A stretch of DNA of 64,000 nt from Phycisphaerales bacterium (GCA_022839625.1 JALHJL010000010.1:1-64000); one strand, 5' to 3'. Counted from the first letter of the stretch, positions 16,901 to 26,827 are shown. Made by a program: numbers and translations. Notes: generated by a model not told the origin, from the sequence alone.

Positions 16901-19900
16901 GTGGTGCACGGCCAGCGGATAGGGCAGCCCCTTCGCGGCCAGGCCCGGCGGCACCGGCGGCATCACGCCCTTCTGCAAGCTCTTGGCGTCGCCCTCGCTC
17001 GGCCGCGCCAGGTAGCTCTTGTCCTGGAACGTGTCCTCGATCAGCTTGGCGATGACCTCGGCGCTCGCATGCTGGAGCGCAAATGCCTTGACATCCGTCT
17101 CGACTCCCACCGGCAGCGTGTCGAACAGGTCAACGATCGCGGCCAGCGCCTCGTTGTTCTCCTTGCTGGAGAAGATGATCAGCGAGTTCGTGCCCTTCTC
17201 CGGCACCAGGCGGATCGGCCGCTCCAGGTTCAACTCGGGCAGCTCCTCACCATCGGCCAGGCGCAGGCGGATCTTCTTGACGAACGGCTTGCCGGCCCGG
17301 CGGTCGGTGCCGCCGCCCTGCGTCGCCGCTTCCTGCTCGGCCTTGATCATGTCGTTGAGCACCTTGGCGATCTCTTCCGCGGTGCCGTTACGGAGCTGAA
17401 TCACGACCGCGTCGGCGGTGACGAAGCCGGCCTGCTTCTGCTCGGCGGTCAGTTCGACGTCGACCGCGGTCAGGAGCTTCTGGATTTCCTCCAGGTCGCT
17501 CGGCGTGCCGATGATGAGCACGCTGTTGGAGCGTTCATCGGCCTCAATCGAGGCCTGCGATTCGGTCGGCACCTCGCGCATCTTGTTCAGCTTCTCGATG
17601 GTCGGACGCAGCAAGGCCACCGCTTCGGCCGCCCGGATGTGCTCGAGCGCCATCATGCGGATGTCGGTGTCCATACCCTCGCGCACGATGTCCAGCTTCT
17701 CCACCAGTTCCCCGATCCGCTCCAGCAGCGGCGCTGCGGCCGCCACCACCAGCGAATTGCTGCGTGCCTCGGCGTTGATGCTGAACTTGTCCTGCGGCCC
17801 CGGCTTGGTCGTCCGCGCATCGATCTGGGCCTTGATCGCCTTCTCGATGATCGGCGCCAACGCCGTCGCCTTCGCCTTTTGCAGGGTGAACACTTCGACG
17901 AGTGCCGGCGCGGCCGTCTGTTCCATCATCAACAGAATCTGTTCGATGAACTCGACATCGCTCGCGTCGCCGGTGATTACGATCCGCTGGCTGTCCACGG
18001 CTCGCGCCGCGACCTCGCCGCGCAGCGCCCCGCTGACGCCGGTGAGTCCTTCTGCGATTGGACTCAGGGGCTCCGCCTCGGGTTGCGTCGTGGGCTCCTC
18101 ATCGGCGAGCTCCTCTTCGAGTTGCCTGAGGATCTCCGGCCGCGACCCCGGACGCTGGGCGGCGGGCTGCCGGGCGGGCGCTTGACGCCGCGGGCGTGCC
18201 TTCGGCGCTTCTTGCTCCCCAGGCGGCGGATCGTCCGGGGGGTCGCTCATCAGAAACGCGCCCAGCACCGGCGAGAGCGGAGTGGCCGTGATGATCGGCT
18301 CCACCCACGTGGCGGGCTGGAAGAGCACGAACTCGTCGCCGCGCTCCTCCTGGTCGTACAGCGACGCCCCGGCCCCGCCGGGCCTGCGCGGCGCGCTGCC
18401 GCCACCGCTCGGCGTGCGGGGCGGCCGCGCCGGAGTAGAGCCTGATTGCCTTTGGCCGCCGCCGGTCGGTGTCGGCGAAGTCGGCCGGATGCTGGGACTG
18501 CTGCTGCCGCTGCCGCTTGGCCGGCGGATGCCGGCACCGCTCGTGCCGCGTCCGCCCGACCCGCCGGTCTTCTGCTGCAATGTGTTGATGACATCCTCTG
18601 CGTCCTGGGCGGACAGCTTCTTGAGCTCAATCACGCGGGTCACGTAGTTGTCGGACCGGACCTCGCTGAGCTGTTGGACGATGGCCTCGGCCTGCCCGAA
18701 CAGCGTCGGGTCGCCGGCCACGATGAGCGTGTTCGTGTATTGATCTGCGCCGACCACGACGCGGCGAGGCTGGCGGCCGGTGCGGCTGGCGATCTCTTCT
18801 TCGCTGCCGTTGACGACGCGCTCGACCTCGGTGGCCAGGCGCGACGCGTCCTGGCCGTAGGGGATCTCAATGACTTTGATGGTCTGCTGGACGATGTCCT
18901 GGTCGTCGAAGCGCTCCACCAAGTCGCGCACCTCGTCAACCTGGCGCTTCGTGCCGCGCACGACGAGCGTCTTGGCGTTGTCGTTCGGCACGATCTGCGG
19001 GCCGGCCTGCCCGGCTTGCGTGCGCCCGCGTCCGGGTTGGCCGCCGGGCGTCGCCTGCTCACCCATGAACATTGAGATGAAGCTGACGATCTGCGAAGGC
19101 GGGACGTTCTGCACCGGCAGGGTGGCGATCTGGTACCGGTCGCTGATGCGGTCCTCAAGCTGCGCGATCACCGCATCCTCGACCAGGTCGATGTCCTCAG
19201 GCCGGCCGTACACCATGACGGCGTTGGTGGCTTCGTCGGCGAAGGCGAACACGTTGAGATCGCGCGCCCCGCCGGTCGCTCCCGCGGGCGTCGGGCCGCC
19301 CCCGGCGCGCCGGCCGCCGCTGCGCGCGGCACCCGCCGCCCCCGCGCTGCCCGACGCATAGCCGTTGATGGCGTCGGCGACCGTCACCGCGTCGGCCTTC
19401 TCCAGCAGGAAGATGCGGAATTCCTTGCGTTGGTCGGGCGGGGTTGCCAGATCAACCGCCGCCAGCACTTGTTCGACGAACAGGAACGTCCGGTCCGAAC
19501 CGACGACCGTGATACTGTTGGTGCGCGTGTCGGGCACCGCGGTAAAGGCGTCGAAATCGGTCGCCGCACCGGTCGTCTTGGCCAGTTGGAGATAGTCGTT
19601 GAGGGCCTGCCGGACCATCTCGACCACGCCTTCCGCGTCGGCAAACTTGAGCTGAAAGCGGCGCAGCTTCATGTCCTGGCTCGGAACGTCCAACGTCGCG
19701 GCCAGGTCCTGAATCTGCCGGAAGGTCTCATCCGGCGCGCGGACCAGGAGCTTCCGCGCGGCCTTGTCGCCGATGATCGTCACGCGGCCGGAGCCGGCGG
19801 CCCCTGCCCCGCCCGTCGCGCCTGGCCCGCGCGTCCGCCTTCCGCCGGGCTGTGCCGCCCCGCCGCCGAAGGCGCCGTTCAGAATGTCGGCCAGCCGCTC

Positions 19901-22900
19901 CGGGTCGGCGTGGACGACGGGGATCTCGCGGATGCCGCGCTGGGCGAGCCGGTCGAGCGCTTCGATCTTCTCGAAGATCAGATCGCGCTGGTCGCGCGCG
20001 CCCCACACGAGAATGGCGTTGGTGGCCGCTTCGGCCACGATGCGCACATCGGCGCTCGTACCGCCGGTGGTGCCGCCGACCCGCCCTCCCCGCAGGCCGC
20101 CGGGGGTGGCGCCGGGCGTGAAGATCGGCTCCAGGACGGAGACGATCGCCTCGGCATCGCCCCACTGGCAGACATACATCTCCGCTTCGGCCAGCGGACC
20201 CTCCAGGTCAAGCGCCCGGATGTGCTTCTCGACGGTATCTACGTCCTTCGCCTGGGCGGTGTAGATAATCGTGTTCGTCCGCGGGTCGGCGGAGACCGTC
20301 ACCGGCCCCAGCGCGGCGGGCGACGCACCGCCCCCTGCGCCGATCGTGATGCCGCCCGGCCCGCGCAGGCGCGGCGCGCCGCCGCCGCTGCCGGCCGCGG
20401 AGGAGAAGATCTCCTGGAGCAAGGGGAGCACGTCGTCGACACGGGCGCGGTCGAGCCGGCAATAGTAAATGCCGATGACGTCGCGGCCCTCAAGCTCCTC
20501 GAGCTCGCCGATGACCCGCTCGATCAGGCTCATGACCTCGGGCGGCGCCGAGACCAGCAGCGAGTTCGTGACGCCGTTGGGGACGATCTCGACCCGCTCC
20601 ACCTTCGCGCCGCCTTCCACGCCGGGCACCGAGAAGAGCTGCTGCTGCAACATCTCGAGGAGTTGTTGCTGCTGTTGCTGCTGCGGGCCGCCGGCGCGCG
20701 CCCGCTGCGGCGTGGCGCCGCCGCGCCGCTGCTGCACCTTGGAAATGCCCAGAATGTCCTTGATGTTCTCGGCCGTTTCGTCCGCGGAGAGGTTCTTGAG
20801 CTGGAAGATCTTGATCTGCACCTCGCCCGGCGGGATGTCGAGCTCGCGCAGCAACTGGCGGATTTCGGGCAGCAGGGTTTCCTGGCACTTGATGATCAGG
20901 TAGTTGTGGCCGGGATCGGTGGCAATGCGCAGCGGCGTCGGGCCGGTCCGCGACCGGTCCGTCTGGCGCGTCCCGACCATCCCGCGCAACTGGTCCATCA
21001 GGCCGCCCGGCTGGTCGCGGCCCTCGTCGCCCGGACGCTGCTGACCGCGCGGCTGCGGCTGCGGCTGCGGGATCACGATCTGCCGTTGCTGCACGTCGAA
21101 CATCATGGAGAGGATCTCAGCCGCGGCGCTGACGTCCCCGTACTTGAACTGGAAGATGCGGATTACCTCGCCCGCCGCGGTGTCCTCCGCGAACATGTCC
21201 AGAACTTTGGTGATGTCGTCGACGTCGTCGCGCGGACCCTGAATCACGAAGGTGCCGTCCGGTTGCCGGATGATGCGCGTCTTGTCGCGCTGCGCGGCCG
21301 CAGGAGTGTCGGCCGCAGGCGGCGCGACCCCACGCGTGCTCGGCAGGGCCGGCGGCGGCTGCATCGGCGCGCGCGCTTGCGGCTCCTCTTCCAACGAAGC
21401 GAGGCGGACCGCGGGGGGATAGCCGGGCGACGTCGCCAGACGCGCGGTTCGCTCGGCCTGCGGCCCGGCCGGACGCGCCGCCGGAGCAGGCGACCCGGTC
21501 AACTCTTCCTCAAGCTCGTCGAGCAGGACCTTGGCCAGCGGCAGGCCGGTCTGGAATTGCTGGATGCGGCGTACCGGCCGATTGGCGTCGTCGGGCCGGT
21601 TGGGCTCGTCTTTCTCGCGTTCGGCCTTCTCCCGTTTGATCCTGACGATGTCGGGCTCTTCGCCTTCGGGCCATACCATCTCGCGAATGGCCGGTGCCTG
21701 CTGCCGCTCGGACGCCGCCTCGATGACGACGTTCTCGCCTTCGCTGCGCGCCAGGAGATAGGCGATCATGCCTTCGGTGTCGCCCTTCGGCTTGTAGAGG
21801 CGCTGGACGGTCTCGACCTTGACCCGTCCCTCGAGCTCGCGAATGAGCTTCTCGATCTTCGGGAACTCTGCCGGCCGACACTTCACAATCAAGTACTGGT
21901 CGAACCAGTCGGACTCGATGCTCGGTCCGCCCTTGTCCTTCGGCGGCACAAGACTCCGGAGGTCCCACTCGATGTCGCTGGCCTTGCCGCGGTAGATATC
22001 CACGAAGTAGACGCCGTAGCCGATGTCGCTTTCCCCTTCTTCCGGCGCGCGGTCCAGCTCCTTGATGAAGGTCTCGACCTGCCGCATCTTCCGCTTGTTG
22101 GCCGTCACGATCAGTTGCCCGCTGTACTCGTCGGCCGAGATGGTGACCGTGTCCTGCGGCGTCCGCGCCCCGCCGAAGATGCCCTTCAGCGTGTCCTCCA
22201 CCTTGCGGGTGGTCGTGTAATGGAGTTGGAAGATCTGCATCTCGGGAATCCGGGTGCTGCTGCCTTCCAGCTCCTGGATCCATTGCTCGACCTCGGCCAC
22301 GTCCTTGGGCAGCCCGGCAAGCAGAACCGAGTTGCTGCCGGCGTCGGCGGTGACGCGCACGGCGGTCGCGCCGCCGCGGGCTGCGCCGCCCTTGCCCGCG
22401 ATAAGCTGGCCGAGCGACTGCGCCACCTGGGCCGCGTCGCCGTTCTCCAGCGGGATGATGTGGACGATCTCGCCGGTCTCCACCTCCTCATCCACCATGC
22501 GGATCAGTTCGGCGGCGAGCCGGTGGTACTCGTCGGGCGCGAAGACGAACAGCCGGTTGCCGCCGACATCCGGCAGCACCGCGGTTTGCACGCGGGCCTT
22601 GCGGACGTCGCCCTCGCGCTCGGCCACCTTGGCCTTGAGCATCATGTCGATGTTCTGCGCGACCTGCTCGGCGCGGGTGTTGGTCAGGGTGTAGGTCTTG
22701 GCCGTCGACTCCGGGCGCTCCGCGTTCTCAAACTGCGCGACCAGTTGGTCGACAAACGGCAAGTGATCCGCGGGGGCAATGACCACGAGCGTGTTCGTGG
22801 CCGGCTCGCCATACGCGCCGGGCTGCAACTGGCCGGTGCGCTGCGTGGGGCTGATGCTGCGGAGGTACTGCTGCACCTGGACGGCGACCTGCACGGCGTT

Positions 22901-25900
22901 CAGCACCTTGAGCGTGTAGGTCTTGATTTGCAGAGCGGTTTTGTCGACCGAGTCCAGCTCGTCGATGAGCTTGCGCACGTCCTCGAGCCGCGCCTTGGGC
23001 GCCCGCACGATCAGCAGGCCGTTGCTGACCAGCGCCTGCACTTCCTGGAGGCGGCTCTGGCCCGCCGCCCCGCGCCCCCCGCCGTAGAGCGTGTTGATCG
23101 TCTGCGCGACCTGGTTGGGCTCGGCGTGCCGCAGCTCAATGGTGACCGGCTCGATCTCCGTCGTGTCCTCTCGATCGAGCGCGTCGATGAGTTCCTGCGC
23201 ATCGGGGTGTACGAGCCGCGGCGCGTTCACGATGACCTGGTTCTGCCGCGGATCGACGCTGATGTTGATGCGGCTGGCGAGGGTCTGGCCCTTCCGCTGC
23301 GCAACCTGCCACGGCAACTGCTTGCTCAACAGGTCGGCGACGTACGAGGCGTCGGCGATCGTGATCGGGTAGAACCGCCGCTCGAGCGCGAGTTCCTCGG
23401 TCCCGGTCCGATACTCGCTGACCAACTCGTTGATCTTGACGTACATGTCGGCCGGCGCGCTGGCGATGATCGACTCCGTGGCGGGGTCAGGAATGAACGC
23501 GCCGCGCAGCCCGTCCGGGCGCGGGATCGAGTTCATGGTCTGGTTCAACATTTGCGCGATCTGGGCCACGTCGCAGCCGGGCAGCTTGATGGACTCGACC
23601 TTCATCTCCTTGCCCTTCGGGTCATCGAGCTGCTTGATGAACGCCTCGATCGTGGCGAACTTCTCCTTCGGGGCTTCGATGATGACCTGCGCCCCGGCCG
23701 CCATGGCCCGCACCTGCGCGCGGCCGGCCGGCCCGCGACCGCCTCCCTGGCCGAAGATCGTCTGCACCGTGTTGGCGACTTCCTGGGCGCGGGCGTAGCG
23801 CAGCTCGAAGAAGCGCTGCTCGGTGGCCTGTGCCCCGATTTGCTGGTCCATTTGCAGGACGAAGTCCTTGATCTTCTCCATGTCCGCCCGGTCGGCCTGC
23901 ACGATCAGCGAGTTGGTCAGCGGCTCGGCCTGCACCAGCGGCCCGCTCATCCCGCCGCCCCGCGGCCCGCCCCGACCCGAAAAGAGGGCCTGAACCTGCT
24001 GCTGGAGCTGTGCCGCGTCGGCGTTGACGACCGGCAGAATCTCGACCTTGTCGGTCGCGCTCGCCACGTCCAGCGTCTTGACCAGCTCGCCGATCTCCTC
24101 GAGCGCGGGCTGGACCGCGTACACCCAGAGCTTGTCGCCGTCCGGCTGGATCGTCACGCCGGACCGCCCCAACACCGGATGTTCGTATTGCCGATACAGG
24201 TTGGAGAGCGTGTTGGCGATGACGTTCGCACTGCCCTCCGTGATCGGGAACATCTCCAGCTTGGGCGTGCCGGTCAGGGCACGCTCGTCCCACATCTGGA
24301 TGGTCTGCTCGATCTTGTCCCAGTCGGCGGCCGAACAGATCACGATCAGGATCTGCGCCTCGTCGAGCGGGATCAACTGGTAGTCCGCGGTGCGCGTCGG
24401 GGAACCGCTCGGCATCATGGGGCCCAGGGAGCGCCCGCGCGGCATGCGCGGCGTGCTTGGCGCAGGGGTGCCGCCGGTGCTGGCGAGCAAGGTCTGCACC
24501 ATCTGGGCCACGGCGCTGGGGCGGAGGTTCTGCAATTCGACGATGTGCCGCTCGTGCTCGGGACCGGGAACGTCGAACTGCTGGATGAGGTCCTCCATCT
24601 TCTGCATCATGTCGCGCTCGGCCATGACGTGCAGCGCGTTCTTGGCCTCGTCCGGCACGAGGGTCGGCGTGCCGCGGGTGCCCGCCGCGGCGGGCGCCAG
24701 CCCGCCCACGATCTGCGTCAGCAGCGGGGCCAGATCGGCAACCTGGGCGTGCTCCAGGACGAAGGTGCGGAAGTTGTCGGGCAGCGGCTTGTCGATGATC
24801 TTCAGCATTTCCTCAACGCGATTGAAGCCCTCCTCGTTCGCATAGACGATCAGCGAGTTGGTGCGCGCATCCGCCACCATGCGGATCGTCTTCTTGGCCC
24901 GCTCGAAGGCGCCTTCCACGAAGATGTCCTCGGGCGAGACGCCGGCTTGAATCGGCGTCATGGCCTGCTGCGGAGGCACGGGCTGGCCGCGGCGCGCGGC
25001 CTGCTGGCGCTGCTGTTGCTGCATCTGCAACTGTATCTGCCGCTGGAGCTGCCACTGCGGCATGCGGGCCTGGGCCTGCCCCTGCTCCTGTTGCAGGATC
25101 TGGTTGAGGAGGCTGGCGACCTCGACTGCGTCCGCGTGCTCGATCTCAATTACCTTCGTTTTGAACTCGCCGATGTCGGGCTTCTCGTCGAGCCGCGTGA
25201 TCAGGTCGCCGATTTCCTCCACCTTGTCGCTGGTGGCCTTGACGATGATCGAGTTCGTGCGCTCATCGGCCACCATCAGTACGCCGGTGTCGTCCGAGCC
25301 GCCCGGACTGACCTGCTGCGGCATCATGCGGCCGGTGCGTGGATCGCGGACGAGCTGGACCTGGGGCGCGGCGCCGCCGCCCCCGATCTGAAGGAACGCC
25401 CGCACGCGCTGTTCGATGTCCGCCGCGTTGGTCTTGATGTTAAAGATCTTCATCTTGCGGACATCCTGCGGGGAAAGATCGATGCGGTCCTTGAGCGCCA
25501 GGAACCGCCGCACGTCGCGGGCCAGCGCGACGATCTTGATCTGGTTGCTCTCCGGCAAGGCCGAGATGAGCGTCGGCTCGGGCAGGGCGTCCACGAACGC
25601 GTCCACGTAGAGCTTCGCCGGCTTGTCCTGCACCTGGTAATACACGACGACGAAGTCCATGTCGCGCGGGTTGGCCTGCTCAAAGGCCTCGACCGAGTTG
25701 AACGTGAACTTCAGCGGCACATACTGCTTGATCTCGTTGACCGGGAGGATGCGGATGTGGTGCACGTCCTCGACGAAGCGATAGCCCTTCTCGTGCATGA
25801 TCAGGTTCAGCTCGTCGATCGCATCCTGCTGCGTGAACTTGCGGTCGCTGATGTAGGTCAGCTCGCCGCCGATCTGCACGTCCGTCTCCAGCAGCGGCTT

Positions 25901-26596
25901 GCCCACCCGTTCGACGAAGTGGGCGATCACGTCCTCCCACGGCACGCCGGCGAAGTTGAACCACTCGGTGGCTTCGTCCGGGCCGGGCTTCCGCCGCGGC
26001 TGGCGCTCGATTTCGGGCCGCGCCTCTTCCTCGGCTGCGAACTCGGGCTCGGCCACCTCGTCCGTGGTCGACTCGGGGAGCGGAGTGTTCGCCAGGGCCT
26101 CGGGCGGGCCGACGAAGTCCGCGGGCACCGACAGCGGCTGGTGCGCGCCACGCGCGGGGGGCATGGCGCGCTGCGTCGAAGCCCGCGCCCGGTTGCGCAT
26201 TTCTTCGAGGGAGGAGGGTTGCTGTGGCGCGTCCTCAACTTCCCCCGTGGCGCCGGAACGGTCCGGTGCGGTCGGTCGCCCGCTGACCGGCTGACGCGTC
26301 TTGGTCGGCGGCACGCGCGCCGGCGGCTGGGCCGCTTTGCTCTTGCCGTCCACCTCGCCGCTCGCCTCGCGCTCCTCCTGCTCCTTCTGCATCTCGTCGC
26401 GGAGCTTCAGAAGCCGTTCGAGCGCTTCCTGTGTTTCAGGCGGCCGTTCCGACTTTTGGGGCGGCGGCTGTCCGGGCCGCACGCCGCCCGCGGGCCGGGC
26501 GGGACGCTCCTGGGCCAGAGCGCTCGCCGCCGGGAGGCCGCAAACGAGGCCGAGAATCAGGCAAACCAGCCCGCAGGGGGTCGTCCGCAGCGTCAT
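13982..26596 (-). CDS. Giant GspD-type secretin with about 38 tandem secretin N-domain repeats
   Basis: One open frame encodes 4204 residues; known GspD/PilQ secretins are usually about 600-900. It starts at ATG 26596 with GAGGTG upstream and a signal peptide (LVCLILGLVCGLPAASALA). A charged Pro-rich segment (40-210) leads to an N0/STN-like domain (about 210-290). Then come about 38 copies, roughly 95 residues each, of the secretin_N fold, each ending in a variant of ADxRTNSLIV followed by a helix ending LDxx. They fall in three blocks (about 300-1640, 1770-2670, 2850-3850) separated by Pro/Gly/Ser-rich linkers (about 1650-1770 and 2680-2850). The C-terminus (about 3860-4110) is a complete secretin pore domain (VLIQVLIVEVTM, NVLSRPQIVAMDNQ, VPLIGDIPGLGLLF). 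It should form an outer-membrane export channel with an extraordinarily long periplasmic part. No frameshift or stop interrupts it. A lipoprotein and mreD follow closely. Confidence 0.93.
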   Translation of the reverse strand: MTLRTTPCGLVCLILGLVCGLPAASALAQERPARPAGGVRPGQPPPQKSERPPETQEALERLLKLRDEMQKEQEEREASGEVDGKSKAAQPPARVPPTKTRQPVSGRPTAPDRSGATGEVEDAPQQPSSLEEMRNRARASTQRAMPPARGAHQPLSVPADFVGPPEALANTPLPESTTDEVAEPEFAAEEEARPEIERQPRRKPGPDEATEWFNFAGVPWEDVIAHFVERVGKPLLETDVQIGGELTYISDRKFTQQDAIDELNLIMHEKGYRFVEDVHHIRILPVNEIKQYVPLKFTFNSVEAFEQANPRDMDFVVVYYQVQDKPAKLYVDAFVDALPEPTLISALPESNQIKIVALARDVRRFLALKDRIDLSPQDVRKMKIFNIKTNAADIEQRVRAFLQIGGGGAAPQVQLVRDPRTGRMMPQQVSPGGSDDTGVLMVADERTNSIIVKATSDKVEEIGDLITRLDEKPDIGEFKTKVIEIEHADAVEVASLLNQILQQEQGQAQARMPQWQLQRQIQLQMQQQQRQQAARRGQPVPPQQAMTPIQAGVSPEDIFVEGAFERAKKTIRMVADARTNSLIVYANEEGFNRVEEMLKIIDKPLPDNFRTFVLEHAQVADLAPLLTQIVGGLAPAAAGTRGTPTLVPDEAKNALHVMAERDMMQKMEDLIQQFDVPGPEHERHIVELQNLRPSAVAQMVQTLLASTGGTPAPSTPRMPRGRSLGPMMPSGSPTRTADYQLIPLDEAQILIVICSAADWDKIEQTIQMWDERALTGTPKLEMFPITEGSANVIANTLSNLYRQYEHPVLGRSGVTIQPDGDKLWVYAVQPALEEIGELVKTLDVASATDKVEILPVVNADAAQLQQQVQALFSGRGGPRGGGMSGPLVQAEPLTNSLIVQADRADMEKIKDFVLQMDQQIGAQATEQRFFELRYARAQEVANTVQTIFGQGGGRGPAGRAQVRAMAAGAQVIIEAPKEKFATIEAFIKQLDDPKGKEMKVESIKLPGCDVAQIAQMLNQTMNSIPRPDGLRGAFIPDPATESIIASAPADMYVKINELVSEYRTGTEELALERRFYPITIADASYVADLLSKQLPWQVAQRKGQTLASRINISVDPRQNQVIVNAPRLVHPDAQELIDALDREDTTEIEPVTIELRHAEPNQVAQTINTLYGGGRGAAGQSRLQEVQALVSNGLLIVRAPKARLEDVRKLIDELDSVDKTALQIKTYTLKVLNAVQVAVQVQQYLRSISPTQRTGQLQPGAYGEPATNTLVVIAPADHLPFVDQLVAQFENAERPESTAKTYTLTNTRAEQVAQNIDMMLKAKVAEREGDVRKARVQTAVLPDVGGNRLFVFAPDEYHRLAAELIRMVDEEVETGEIVHIIPLENGDAAQVAQSLGQLIAGKGGAARGGATAVRVTADAGSNSVLLAGLPKDVAEVEQWIQELEGSSTRIPEMQIFQLHYTTTRKVEDTLKGIFGGARTPQDTVTISADEYSGQLIVTANKRKMRQVETFIKELDRAPEEGESDIGYGVYFVDIYRGKASDIEWDLRSLVPPKDKGGPSIESDWFDQYLIVKCRPAEFPKIEKLIRELEGRVKVETVQRLYKPKGDTEGMIAYLLARSEGENVVIEAASERQQAPAIREMVWPEGEEPDIVRIKREKAEREKDEPNRPDDANRPVRRIQQFQTGLPLAKVLLDELEEELTGSPAPAARPAGPQAERTARLATSPGYPPAVRLASLEEEPQARAPMQPPPALPSTRGVAPPAADTPAAAQRDKTRIIRQPDGTFVIQGPRDDVDDITKVLDMFAEDTAAGEVIRIFQFKYGDVSAAAEILSMMFDVQQRQIVIPQPQPQPRGQQRPGDEGRDQPGGLMDQLRGMVGTRQTDRSRTGPTPLRIATDPGHNYLIIKCQETLLPEIRQLLRELDIPPGEVQIKIFQLKNLSADETAENIKDILGISKVQQRRGGATPQRARAGGPQQQQQQQLLEMLQQQLFSVPGVEGGAKVERVEIVPNGVTNSLLVSAPPEVMSLIERVIGELEELEGRDVIGIYYCRLDRARVDDVLPLLQEIFSSAAGSGGGAPRLRGPGGITIGAGGGASPAALGPVTVSADPRTNTIIYTAQAKDVDTVEKHIRALDLEGPLAEAEMYVCQWGDAEAIVSVLEPIFTPGATPGGLRGGRVGGTTGGTSADVRIVAEAATNAILVWGARDQRDLIFEKIEALDRLAQRGIREIPVVHADPERLADILNGAFGGGAAQPGGRRTRGPGATGGAGAAGSGRVTIIGDKAARKLLVRAPDETFRQIQDLAATLDVPSQDMKLRRFQLKFADAEGVVEMVRQALNDYLQLAKTTGAATDFDAFTAVPDTRTNSITVVGSDRTFLFVEQVLAAVDLATPPDQRKEFRIFLLEKADAVTVADAINGYASGSAGAAGAARSGGRRAGGGPTPAGATGGARDLNVFAFADEATNAVMVYGRPEDIDLVEDAVIAQLEDRISDRYQIATLPVQNVPPSQIVSFISMFMGEQATPGGQPGRGRTQAGQAGPQIVPNDNAKTLVVRGTKRQVDEVRDLVERFDDQDIVQQTIKVIEIPYGQDASRLATEVERVVNGSEEEIASRTGRQPRRVVVGADQYTNTLIVAGDPTLFGQAEAIVQQLSEVRSDNYVTRVIELKKLSAQDAEDVINTLQQKTGGSGGRGTSGAGIRRPSGSGSSSPSIRPTSPTPTGGGQRQSGSTPARPPRTPSGGGSAPRRPGGAGASLYDQEERGDEFVLFQPATWVEPIITATPLSPVLGAFLMSDPPDDPPPGEQEAPKARPRRQAPARQPAAQRPGSRPEILRQLEEELADEEPTTQPEAEPLSPIAEGLTGVSGALRGEVAARAVDSQRIVITGDASDVEFIEQILLMMEQTAAPALVEVFTLQKAKATALAPIIEKAIKAQIDARTTKPGPQDKFSINAEARSNSLVVAAAAPLLERIGELVEKLDIVREGMDTDIRMMALEHIRAAEAVALLRPTIEKLNKMREVPTESQASIEADERSNSVLIIGTPSDLEEIQKLLTAVDVELTAEQKQAGFVTADAVVIQLRNGTAEEIAKVLNDMIKAEQEAATQGGGTDRRAGKPFVKKIRLRLADGEELPELNLERPIRLVPEKGTNSLIIFSSKENNEALAAIVDLFDTLPVGVETDVKAFALQHASAEVIAKLIEDTFQDKSYLARPSEGDAKSLQKGVMPPVPPGLAAKGLPYPLAVHHDARSNTVLVIGRKDAVLLAGGLISELDRPSVDLALKSYVIPLKAAQAAPLQDKLKKLLDDRAKALGADKNAARDNAIVYADERSNKLIVLATQDVYDMVEDLVLQLDAAEKYSVVDVRYRALVHADAVKLKNLIEETFKSRADAEKKADKDSTDTLSVLADTRSNSLLLTGTRDYLEEAERLISQLDRQYDGTVLFRARKVRLNSAPNVASLLQEMIDKALAQKDSKLSGSPIHVLADPVSDSLLLAGAREDLEVIDRWVEILDRPSEVGRMTRIIPLQRAVAEDVSKAVSDVFKRQGGAQKGGEIDINVAADKATNSIVVFGPPALLADVESFVKELDATEPTRGTIVRIFPLEQAAADDAGELLNRILELRGGAVGGTGGGGSGSSQQEAAKQVMLIFQRQHPELGLETLKAKRADIVVIADVRTNSLVVTAPPESMPLMESLVAAVDVPPQHAKIRVFRLRNADAAEMVKMLEALFEQKTTTTGGRAGAGGEPERVLTVGEGLGGVGGRQMIAFTTDIRTNSVIAAGTPGYLDLAESMVLELDTLPIEPRDTWVYAPRNITAESLEPSIKSFSEAEQKRLQDIGDEVSIGVKQERQVTVIANKDANRLILDVDPRFKDTVMSVVRELDQPPPQVLIQVLIVEVTMDNSLELGVEFAFQDLQYAKAGVGDTTTFDFVGGTDIGAAGSGLGGFTFTITGADFNFLFRTLQSEGNLNVLSRPQIVAMDNQLASIKISDSVPYVTGTSTTTGGQITTTVDRQDVGIQLEVTPQINPDGFVRMEIKQVVSDVTGSTVDVGPGVTAPVFFEREANTTITVKDNETVVLGGLITSRRENREQKVPLIGDIPGLGLLFRNQQDTSRRTELLVVLTPHVIRTVEDYRELSIRERDRLVVTPIEVLSDPLMEGLQLSTDEAQDMEARRNKDTLPLREAPAPLDNAVPSEEYGPLRPVLRPEPPPAPPDSYDVPLSLRTR

Positions 26597-26692
26597 GAAT
26601 GCACCTCAACTAGGCGATGTCTGCCGAAACCCTAAGGCCCGACCACGCGCCGTTGCGGCGGTCCGGGCGACGACCGGGTCGTACGTCCGCTA

Positions 26693-26698
26693 GTTATA
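26693..26698 (-). promoter_or_regulatory. Candidate -10 box (TATAAC) for the secretin gene
   Basis: GGGTATAACTAG on the minus strand lies about 97 bp before the secretin ATG, downstream of a terminator-like hairpin, so the secretin gene may have its own promoter. No convincing -35 is visible. Confidence 0.35.
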
Positions 26699-26726
26699 CC
26701 CGGAAACGCACCGCAAGTGGCAGCGC

Positions 26727-26761
26727 AAAAAGGCGTTGCGCGGCCCCGCGGCCGGGGCCGC
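26727..26761 (-). terminator. Terminator-like hairpin between pilO/P-like gene and secretin
   Basis: On the minus strand GCGGCCCC-ggccgc-GGGGCCGC (arms 26761-26754 / 26747-26740) is followed by CGCAACGCCTTTTTG. It lies in the 231-bp gap between the two genes and could end or attenuate transcription of the upstream pseudopilin unit. Confidence 0.5.
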
Positions 26762-26827
26762 ACCCTCCCCCCGGCGCGACGGGAATGGCCCCCTTGCAGA
26801 CGGGCGCGGCGCCCTCAGTCAAAGCGG

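Noticed and set aside
13982..26596. Possibility that the giant secretin is an artefact of misassembled tandem repeats
   Set aside because: The repeats are strongly divergent at DNA level, so collapse or expansion by an assembler is unlikely, and the frame is open throughout.
19430..26635. A 2401-residue open frame on the plus strand antisense to the secretin gene (also 14177-16345 and 16529-18445)
   Set aside because: The translations are Arg/His/Asp/Val/Leu-rich low-complexity strings without domains, as expected opposite a high-GC gene with strong third-position bias. The minus-strand frame has signal peptide, repeats and pore domain.
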